From assembly GCA_010015745.1 (NCBI GenBank), contig ML978229.1, positions 111,719 to 175,718 of the forward strand: a DNA stretch of 64,000 nt, read 5' to 3'. The DNA comes from Setomelanomma holmii (taxonomy: Eukaryota; Ascomycota; Dothideomycetes; Pleosporales; Phaeosphaeriaceae). The position numbers were made by a program, and so were the translations under genes. Shown here in pieces: positions 55,762-64,000 of this stretch; within the stretch, counting starts at the first letter, position 1, and each line of letters begins with the position of its first letter. The notes beneath the pieces were generated by a model that was not told the DNA's origin, did no database searches, and was given only the letters and a program-made list of their open reading frames with translations.

Positions 55762-56637
55762 TCAACGCAAACCCGAGATGTCTCTCGACATGGAGTGTAC
55801 GCGATCCTCGAGCTCTCTCTTCTTTCGCTCAAGCTGTCGCATCTCCTCCTCTTCGCGCCGCAGATCCTCCTCGCTCAAGGGTGGTGCTTCTGGCACTTCT
55901 TCTGCAATATCGTCGTCCTCGTCCATGTAGTCTCTGTTTCGGTTGAGCCGACTCAGTTGAGTAGTCTGTTCAGCGAGACGGCTCTCATAGTAGTCTATCG
56001 AAGCGGTGACTTGTGCGTGTCGTTGTCTCATGGCTGCGATCTTGTCTTTCGCGCCTGGGATAGGGCTGGCTGCGTCAGTCGCATGCATTGCTTGCAAATT
56101 TCCAGAGTACACACTAGACGCCGAGTAGCTTTTCTGCACCCTCTAGCAGCGACTCCACGTCCACCTCGTTCTTGTTGTTCCCATCATAGGTTCTGTAGCC
56201 CAAGCCTGACCCAGCACCTCCACCACCGCCCCGTCGTATGCGCTCGACCAGGTCGTTCCCGAGGACAGCAGCCACTGCAGTGTTGCGCCTCGGTGCTCTC
56301 ACGGCATTGGCACCTCCGCCAGCAATGCTGGAGCCGGCACCGTTCGGATGGAAGATGGTGTTGCGTCTGTTTGTGGACGCTGAGGGGTCGGCATGCTTGG
56401 GCGCGGCTGGCGGCGGTGGCACAGAGAACAGAGCACGCTCATGCAGCTCCGTGTCTCGAATCAAGCTCGTAATGTCGTGGTTCTGGAGTAGTGCATTTGT
56501 GAAGATCTTGGGCGGGGCAAATCTGCTGCTGCTCAGTGTCTGCTGTGGGGAGAGAAGACGCTGCAAGCATACGGCAGCTCTGCAATTGAGGCAGCACAGA
56601 GCGACATCTGCTCGAGGTGGGCGTCCAACAGCGCCAT
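55762..56637 (-). CDS. SPC34: DASH/Dam1 complex subunit Spc34
   Basis: Three exons on the minus strand, 56637-56573, 56522-56115 and 56065-55762, give 258 aa. An alternative ATG three codons upstream (56,646) is possible. Diagnostic Spc34 sequence: AELPFAPPKIFTNALLQNHD across the first splice, then TSLIRDTELHERALFS, VRAPRRNTAVAAVLG, VDVESLLEGAEKLLGVYPI across the second splice, and a C-terminal coiled coil (ELEDRVHSMSRDISGL). Spc34 is part of the ring complex that couples kinetochores to spindle microtubules. It is head to head with RPN3. Confidence 0.92.
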
Positions 56638-56869
56638 GACGGACATGAGTTGTGCTGAGTGCAATGCTGCAGCATACCGGCGCGTCGACGCGGGGCCGTA
56701 AACACGCCGGCCGCCTCGGCGATACGATGTTCCGAGCTGCGTCAGTGAACAGAGCTCCCGCCTCAGTGACACGCACCAACACATCCTCAACACGCTTCTT
56801 CGCTGCCGCACCTCCCACAGCTCGCCCGCACCTTCCCGTCTTCCTGTCAACACCACAAGTGCGACCACC
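56638..56869. promoter_or_regulatory. bidirectional promoter SPC34/RPN3
   Basis: Only 232 bp separates the two divergent ATGs, so both essential genes must share this region. It is GC-rich with no TATA box in sight. Confidence 0.6.
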
Positions 56870-58591
56870 ATGGCAGACACCATGGAAGGCGTCGTCTCCG
56901 AGGCGGACAAAACCGAGAATGTCGAGCAGAAGGCCATCACTGGTAAGCGCCTCTCCGCCGCGCAGCATGCCCTTCACCTCCAAGTGTCCCTGCGCCAACT
57001 GCACCTCGTCATGGCCGGTCCGCAAGATGTGTCCCAGCCACATGATTGCCACGGACCTGGCGTGCTGCAAGTATCTGTACCAGCGAGCTGACCCGGCGAC
57101 GGTAGACATTCGCGGCAACTTCGTCCTGCTCGAGCGCGCCGTGGCACAGTTCGACAGCCGCTTCACCCTGCGTGCCCTCCGCTCCATATCGTCTCTCCGC
57201 AAGAGGCTCACCGACCGCGTGCTGTGCTCCGTCATCATCCTCACATACTCGCCCAACAACGCCACGGCGCGGACCTTCATCGAGTACATTGGCATGGACG
57301 GCGAGGCGATACAGAGCGTCGTGTCTCAGTACAAGGAGGAGGTGCAGCTTAACAAGAACAGCACCAAGGAGCCGCTGCCCGAAGTCGACGTCTACATAGC
57401 CATCCTCATACAGGTGTGTTTGTCAGCACCTGGGGCAGCAACCGCAGCTAACTGAAGCAGGTCTATCTCTACGACCAGAAGGACTTCGAGGAGGGCGCCG
57501 AATTCTCAGAGAAGCTGGTGGACAAAATCCGAGAGCTGAATAGGCGGACGCTGGACTCGCTGGCAGCAAAGGCATACTTCTACTTCTCGCTTTTCCACGA
57601 GGAGTTGGACCCGAAGCCCCCGTCCAAGCAGTCACCCGTCATCAACCTCCGGGGGAAGCTGCTCGCGGCTCTGCGGAGTGCCGTGCTCAGGAAGGACCCA
57701 GACACGCAGGCGTCGGTCACCACTCTCCTGCTCCGCAACTACATATCCACGGCCGACATCACCCAAGCCGATCTTCTAGTCGCACAGACACAGTTTCCCC
57801 CGAATGCGCCCAACAACCAAGTCGCGAGATATCTCTTCTACCTTGGCCGCATACGTGCGGTTCAGCTGTCATATACCGAGGCACACGAGCACCTCGTCAG
57901 CGCTACCCGCAAGTCACCGTCCGCACATGTCGCAACTGGATTCTACCAGGCATCAATGAAGCTGCTGATTGTTGTCGAGCTTCTGATGGGTGACATCCCT
58001 GAGCGCGATGTCTTCAGCCAACCTCGTCTCGAGCGCGCCCTTGAGCCTTACTTTCGCCTTGTTCGTGCAGTCCGCGTCGGAGACCTGCAAGGCTTCTTGA
58101 AAGTTGTTCAGCTCAACTCGTCGACCTTCCACCGCGACGGCACGTACACGCTGATCCTCCGCCTGCGACAGAACGTCATCAAGACCGGCATTCGTATGTT
58201 GTCGTTGTCCTACTCGCGCATTTCCCTCCGCGACATCTGCATCCGCCTTGGACTGGAGAGCGAAGAATCGGCTGAATACATCGTGGCAAAGGCTATTCGT
58301 GATGGCGTGATAGAGGCATCGATCGACCACGAGAAGGGTTTCATGCAAACAAAGGTGGCTGGAGATATCTACGCGACTCGCGAGCCGGGCGAGGCATTCC
58401 ACGAGCGCATCCGAGCCTGTCTGACGCTGCACGACGAGTGCGTCAAGGCGATGCGCTACCCCATGAACCAACATCGCCTGGAGCTAAAGAACGCACAGGA
58501 GGCTAGGGAGAGGGAGCGAGAGCTGGCCAAGGAGATTCAGGAGGGGGACATTGATGAGGATGACGCTGCTGGAGATTTTGAAGGCTTGTAG
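56870..58591 (+). CDS. RPN3: 26S proteasome regulatory subunit Rpn3
   Basis: Three exons, 56870-56942, 57106-57413 and 57461-58591, give 503 aa. The 163-nt first intron joins EQKAIT to DIRGNFVLLERAVAQFDSRF. NRRTLDSLAAKAYFYFSLFH, LRNYISTADITQADLLVAQT and YFRLVRAVRVGDLQGFLKVV are conserved in Rpn3/PSMD3. The PCI domain covers ~280-440 (YSRISLRDICIRLGLESEES), and the C terminus is charged and acidic. It is a lid component of the 19S regulatory particle. Confidence 0.95.
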
Positions 58592-58942
58592 AGCTTGTTA
58601 TCTGCACCTGAAATGATCATCTGCAAGTCGTGCCACAGTCGTCAATTGCAGACATTAGATAGAACAGTCAGTCATGTTCGAATCAGCATCCCGTCGATGC
58701 TCTTGATGCTCCTAATTCACTGTCCAATAACAATGTTGCGTGTCCTTGAATCACATCGCATGTGATTTTGTCTCTCGATGCTTACCGTATATGGTAGATA
58801 TCCGTGAATTAGCCTCCGCAGCTGTGCCCCTGCAACCTCCACTCGAAGTCGGCAGCTCCCCGCACTCTTGCGTACATACAAGCACGTAAACATAGCACCA
58901 ACACTACGTCAGTTGGGCTCATCATGCTGGCGCCCCATCGCC
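58592..58942. other. spacer between RPN3 and the ankyrin gene
   Basis: 351 bp; no gene supported. Confidence 0.5.
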
Positions 58943-60032
58943 ATGTGAGTGATCTTTGCTATTTCAACGAGTCTTGCGCGCGCGTGTTCACCTGCTAACG
59001 ATGTCAGGATCAGTCCATCTCGGCGTCTGCGCAGGGCGATTCTCCTGAACGACCTTCCCTTGGTGAAGCGCATCATTCGTAATAATCCGCAGAAGCTTCG
59101 GAATCCAGACTTCGAAGACAAAAGTAACACCAGCCTTCACCTGGCCGCAAAGCATGGGTTTACGCAGATTGCTGTATGTTTGCACACCCCGCAATATCGT
59201 TCAACATACGCGGTGAGCTTGTTGGCTTGCAGCTTATCTGACGGGATATCGTTGTAGGAGTTCCTTATCGATCAAGGGCACGAAGAGGAAATGGTCAGCC
59301 GCAACAATGAATTTGAAACTCCATTGATGCTGGCAGCGGCAGCTGGGAAAGAAGACATGGGCGTCACCCTGGCCAAGCGGTTTCCAGAGTGTATACCATG
59401 GCAGGACAAAGCAGGCCTCGATGCAGTGAGTCTCAAATAAGTACGGAGGGGCGAGCACTAACTGTCGACCTCAGTTGATGCTCTCCTGCAAGTCTGGTGC
59501 CGGCACTCTTCATCTCATACCGACTCTCATCCTGCACGGCCCTTCTGTCCTGACCAATTCTGACACATCTGGCAACACTGCTTTGCATCACGCATCCGCA
59601 GCGGGCGAGCTGAAGGCCTTGCGCATGCTTCTACAATACGGTGCCAACCCGCTTGCTTCAAATGCCTACTCATGGACGCCTGTACACTACAGCGCAACTC
59701 CTGCGGCAGAAGCGTACTTCAAGACGCTCATCATCGACTTTGAGAAGAACAAAGCAGAGGTGAAGCGAGAAATGAGGGAGCGTGAGAGGCAGCGGAATGC
59801 CGGAGTCCGCTTGGTGACAGACCAGGAGGAACTCGGTGGTAGCGGACCTGCGGCCCAGGTGGGCGACCGACAAAGAGCCAGAGATGATGCGGCCATTGCA
59901 GGACTTCCAGCTCCCGGGATGGAATGGTCACCAGTCGAAAAGAGAAGGGCTATGACACCCACTGAGGGCAGAGGGTGGACCTTTACACCCGATGGCATGC
60001 GCCCAAGAGCAGAGACGGGGGAGTCAATATGA
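58943..60032 (+). CDS. ankyrin-repeat protein
   Basis: Exons 58943-58944, 59008-59173, 59258-59425 and 59475-60032 give 297 aa, if the start codon is split AT|G by a 63-nt intron (GTGAGT donor, CTAAC branch site, TCAG acceptor). The coding part from ISPSRRLRRAILLNDLPLVK onwards is secure. Ankyrin repeats: NTSLHLAAKHGFTQIAEFLI, TPLMLAAAAGKED, NTALHHASAAGELKALRMLL and YSWTPVHYSATPAAEAYF. A charged helix follows (KAEVKREMRERERQRNAGVR), then a disordered tail. This is a conserved small fungal ankyrin protein; its role is not known to me. Confidence 0.85.
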
Positions 60033-60952
60033 TCTGACTATCGCTCATAATGGAATGTTGTGGACTGACTTGGAGCACTGCCAAAATGGGATGCAGTCCA
60101 TGGCGCGCAATACTGCAGCCGCCCATCTCCCATCTTGGTCATTGCTCGAGCAGACGGTCGACGATCTTTTTGCTTGAGGAGATAGTCAATGACCTTCTTG
60201 CTCGAATAGATAGTCGACGATCTTTTCCTGGATGCCTTTCACATGATGCGGCAGACAGCAACACCAGGTTCAGACGAATCTCGTGGCTGGTCAACTATGT
60301 TCCTTGTCTCATCCATATCTTTGACTGCATTTCTTACTGTAGGTCAAACTACAGACGAGTCGTCTGCACGCATTTTGATGCAACATTGATTAGACTTTCA
60401 TCGCGACTCCTGCATAGCCACTGACCGGGAGCATTGCTGCAGGTCGTGCCCGGAGTTATCGAGTCGTCGACACTTACTATTGTTTTACCTAGTTTGCGTG
60501 GAGGAATTTATCAATCACTCTGAGCACACAAACTCGCGTGCACGCAATCTATCACTTTTGCTTCTGTCCTAGTCTCGGACACTCATCCATCATGTTCATC
60601 AACGTCTACGTCGACGAAACTGTCAGGTTTGACATACTCAAGCGATATTCGGCATGAGGTGACAGGGCTATGGCCTCTAAATTGCGTGTAGTAGGACCTC
60701 CGTATATAATCTGCTGGAGCCCTCCATGACTCCTATATTCTCCTTCCTTTTCTCCCCAGTGTCCCAAAATTGTGTTCAAGAAGCGGAAATTGACCTCGAG
60801 CCGATCTGGCCTTCTCTAAGTATCTTCTATCCCGCTATTTGAGTCTCAACTGCACATCCACTGGAGGCTGCCTGCAGCTCACACTTCCTCTATAACAGTA
60901 CTAAGCTACCAACACCATATTTGTATCAAAATTGAATTGCTGACTGCCCCAG
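60033..60952. other. gene-free spacer with short direct repeats
   Basis: No supported gene. At 60,149-60,232 a motif around GGTCGACGATCTTTTTGCTT recurs three times in degenerate form. A possible short exon (ATG near 60,591) could belong to the next ORF. Confidence 0.45.
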
Positions 60953-61648
60953 ATGCAGCAAACGATAGCCTACTCGGCGCCCCCTTGGAAACAAATGCGA
61001 GTTGCACATATGTACGACGGCACAGACATCTGGATCGAGTATAATCTAGTCAAGACCGAGACTTAAGGAGGGCAGACTGAGCGCAGCACTCTCTACACAG
61101 GCTCCCATCCGTACATCCGCCTGGCCGAGAGACATATCGATCCCAACTCGTTCATCAAGGAGCTCAAGGTCAACGGTGTCAAGGGGTACCAGTGGCGCAC
61201 CCATGCGTATGGGCTTTGGGAGAAGAAATTCGGCACGGCGACTTGGCGGCGCGAAGAGCACCATGATGATCGCGAAGCAGACAAGGAAGAGGAGACTTGG
61301 CTTGTAGAAAATGACGATGATGAAGAACTTCCACGTCGGCAGGCTGCGAAGAGGATACATGAAGCTCGAGATGACCAAGATGAGACTTCTCTGAAGCGCC
61401 CGAAACCCGAAGACAAGATCCCCGAAGCACTTCAGCTATCAACAGCTGATCTGACACCGTTCGCACCAGTTCCCCGTCGTCGATCACGTCTGGCACGAGC
61501 CATTTGGGGAGTGCCCAGGTTCCAACCGCCAATCAGGCCATCAAATTCTCTGGCTCACAATAAGCGGCTCGGTCGAGTACTGTGGGCGCCACTCCTAGCA
61601 GATCGGTTCGTCTCAGCGGATTGGGACGCAATCTTCGACGATCGTTGA
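60953..61648 (+). pseudogene. unrecognised gene with one in-frame TAA
   Basis: A plus-strand frame from the ATG at 60,953 to the TGA at 61,646-61,648 spans 232 codons, broken only by a TAA at 61,064-61,066. After the TAA there are 193 sense codons without a stop and with strong coding character: GSHPYIRLAERHIDPNSFIK, GYQWRTHAYGLWEKKFGTAT, an acidic patch WLVENDDDEELP, and a basic tail. It lacks an ATG near its start, so gene finders may miss it. Upstream exons or an intron removing the TAA are possible (GGGCAG acceptor at 61,076). The TAA could also be CAA-to-TAA. Function unknown. Confidence 0.5.
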
Positions 61649-63157
61649 CCTACCATTTCGATGCAAAACATCATAGTCAGTGGGAGGCACTACACGACAA
61701 TCAGGTGTGGAGTGGAAAAGTTATGCATTGCGATCGAGAAATAGAGCAGGGTCGTCAGCCACCAACTGGTGCGTGAGGTGGTCATGACATTGATCTTGGA
61801 AAAGGCACACTTGTTTGCTGGTTCGATTGCTTCGTATTGTTCTTGGCTTACGCCTTTTTCACATTCTTCGATATTTGGCTTGCTCACGACCTGGGAGCCG
61901 TTCACCAGCGTTTCAATAACTTAAAAGTTATCTGATGAATCTACTCTCTTGCTTGAACACCATCACAATCATGTGCTTCACTTCTGATCTATGCACTCTT
62001 ATCTCGTCTTCGAAGCACTTCGGTCATGAAGACCGTCTATCAGCACGGAGTTTCTGGGCGGTAGAGTCGGCGATGGTCAGCAAGCTGGGAAAGATGTTGG
62101 CGGAGTCTTCGGCATCAAGGCGATCGAGTGCTAATGCTTTCAATGCTGCGGAATCCTCGAAAATAGGTCCTCCTAGTCATTGTGAGATGTGACTTTATCT
62201 CATCATAGACAAACTGTTTCTAGAGACTTTAGGTGGGCGTATGAATTATCGAAGTTTTATTCAGTAGACTCTCGAGGAACATCGTGGTCATAGATCACCA
62301 GCTGCTCTAAAGGCACTCTATGGCTAAAGGTTGGGCATATTGCATCGATTAGACGATATAATTGTCACGTAAAGACAAGGCTTTGAAATTGCTCAACGAA
62401 GCAGATCACAATGATGACAATGGTTAACCACCCGGGAAGGGTGTGAACATGGGACATATACTTAGCGAGAGGGCAGAAGCTCATTTGAGTTTTCACTGAA
62501 GCTACGGAAATGTTGCTCGGTGGTTGTGTTGGTTATCTCTGACATCGTGTCCCGACGACAATCGCAAGAGTGGACAAGATAGTCAGAGAACCAAATAGTC
62601 AACGAACGCGATAGTCAACCCAAGATCATGTCCTCCGTCAAATGCAGCATCTGCCAGATACAGTTCCCATTGCTCGGAGGAACAAAAATCCGACAACCAG
62701 ATAATATCTCGAAGTCTTTGGGAAGCATGACCCTACACTCTGAAGCTGACTTGAAGCTCATTCCGCACACGATGAACGACGTTACACCTAGTGGTATGGA
62801 AAGTGATTCATCCTTTATGATCTGAACATCGATGCTTGGAACGGATCCTGGAGCATGCAGCATTGTCGAGTGTCTTTCCGTGCCCGGAGTGGTGTCACAG
62901 TAAACCCTGAATCATAGGAGTTTTCGCATCGAGCACTGCGACATCAAAAATGGACCACTGAGCTTGCTGTCGAGTGGGAGTGGACAAGCCGACAAGGCGG
63001 AGAAATGATTCACGGATACGGAAGTTCGAGACATCACTGATGCGTTCGTTTGCGAAATCACACCTTCGCTGCTTGGGTGACTCGTTGTGCGGATGTTGGT
63101 CCGGTCAATGTTTGTTTTGGGTTACGACTCGCGTGCGCGCGCCCAACCTCGCGTAAC
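61649..63157. other. 1.5-kb stretch without a supported gene
   Basis: Short frames only. The 65-codon frame at 62,628-62,825 (CSICQIQFPLLGG) has a Cys pair but no full domain. Confidence 0.45.
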
Positions 63158-64000
63158 GTACCTGCATTACAGTACCGATCGCCGAAGCGACCCGTTCGGT
63201 GAAGCGACCCACCCCAACACTATTTGCCCACCCACAAAGATGAGGCTGTACAATTACATATAATAGCTATTATCACGAGATTTTCTGGTAGATTAATAAA
63301 GTGATGCTTATAATCAATTTAGTCTACTCATATTTCTTTAGAAGCTTGATAGGGCGGCCTGAGGTTGTCTTTTTAGCTAGTGGTGAGGGTGGTAGAGGGT
63401 CACTACTACAACCACCTTTCGCAGGCTGCGCAACCCGCGTACGCTTTTGCGCACATGTAGGCTTTTGTGAGGCTGCTCTCTTGCCATTTTAGGATAATTG
63501 TAGAGATTTTTGAGCGGTTGCAGCCTCTCGTTCCTCTTGTTTCTTGCGCTTAATTTCAGCTCTCTCAGCTGCCACTCTTTCCTTCTCCTTCTCCCGCACT
63601 ACTTTGGCTGCCTCTCGCTCTGTACGGTTCTGTTCTGCCTGCTTCTTTTCAAATAAGGCAGCTTAAGCCTTAAGCTCTCTCATCTCTGCTTTTTGGAGTT
63701 TCTCTTGCTTCTCTTCCTGTTGTTTTACTCTTTCATGGAACTCAGATTCTCTGAGCTTCCTTGGAGACCAGAGGACTGCACCACTATGATACTCCTCACG
63801 CTGCTGCAATTCAAGGACTCTGCCCTTCTTCTTGTGCTTCTTCTTGATCTTTAGAGCTTCTTGTAGCCTATCGTTCTCGCCTCTGAGAAGCTTATTTGAC
63901 ACTTGAAGGTGGTGGACACTCTAGGCAACTTTGTGGGCTATTCTCTCCTCCCCCTCTCTTATAGCCTGCCTAATAACGCTCTGAATTTTCTGCTAAGGAG
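63158..64000 (-). mobile_element. pogo/Tigger-type transposon, 3' end, truncated by the window edge
   Basis: The element end reads ACGTACCTGCATTACAGTAC preceded by TA, followed by the repeated motif GAAGCGACCC, and the transposase frame starts about 200 bp inside. The rest of the element lies beyond base 64,000. The ACGTACC start is shared with the MITE-like repeat at 31,561. Confidence 0.7.
63290..63960 (-). pseudogene. pogo/Tigger transposase C-terminal region
   Basis: The minus-strand frame reads SNKLLRGENDRLQEALKIKK, then ELQQREEYHSGAVLWSPRKL, followed by a long K/E/R/A-rich coiled coil (EREAAKVVREKEKERVAAER). This order is characteristic of the C-terminal tail of a widespread fungal DDE_1 transposase family. 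A TAA after MRELKA and other stops break it. The DDE domain would lie to the right of the window. Confidence 0.8.

Noticed and set aside
56114..57295. 393-codon minus-strand frame spanning SPC34 and RPN3
   Set aside because: Only its end is SPC34 exon 2; the rest is antisense to RPN3. The spliced model is better supported.
62615..62863. Short frames on both strands near 62.7 kb
   Set aside because: CSICQIQF hints at a Cys motif but no complete zinc finger or splice model could be built.

Overview
The window comes from a filamentous ascomycete (Pezizomycotina; Dothideomycetes is my guess, not proven). Three things point there. Genes are split by short introns, mostly 46-70 nt, with GT-AG ends and CTRAY-like branch sites. 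The gene set is fungal: Zn2Cys6 and WOPR regulators, KAR9, the DASH subunit SPC34, FunK1 and CmcJ-like families. The transposons carry mainly C-to-T/G-to-A nonsense changes (CAA/CAG to TAA/TAG, TGG to TAG), as left by repeat-induced point mutation (RIP).

Layout. 1-13,041 is a nest of dead transposons: a Ty3/gypsy element on the minus strand, cut by a 2,647-bp pogo/Fot1-type element with ~105-bp terminal inverted repeats; then a rotted pogo copy split by a 3,232-bp small LTR element with a 5-bp target duplication; then another pogo copy. 13,042-15,860 holds broken pieces: a FunK1 kinase tail fused to the back of a truncated APH-type kinase, a gypsy fragment and a pogo N-terminal relic.

16,229-35,738 is a run of metabolic genes that looks like a cluster: two paralogous PhyH-type Fe(II)/2-oxoglutarate dioxygenases, an NmrA-like protein, a Zn2Cys6 regulator, a RidA-like protein, two short-chain dehydrogenases, an ornithine-aminotransferase-like PLP enzyme, two APC amino-acid/amine permeases and a CmcJ/AsaB-like oxygenase. 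There is no polyketide or non-ribosomal peptide synthase. The content fits import and then transamination, oxidation and reduction of an amino-acid-like or amine compound (catabolism, or synthesis of a modified amino acid). A five-copy 19-bp array carrying CGG triplets sits between the divergent permease and SDR genes and could bind the Zn2Cys6 regulator.

36,308-60,032 is mainly conserved housekeeping and transport genes: CHL1 helicase, a POT peptide transporter, KAR9, an allantoate-type permease, a WOPR regulator with a 3.6-kb gene-free upstream region, an acyl-CoA dehydrogenase with one in-frame TGA, SPC34 and RPN3 head to head, and an ankyrin protein. 60,953-61,648 is an unrecognised ORF with one in-frame TAA. 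The right edge (from ~63,158) is the 3' part of another pogo/Tigger element running out of the window. Exon coordinates are my own by-eye splice models; each joins to a length divisible by three.
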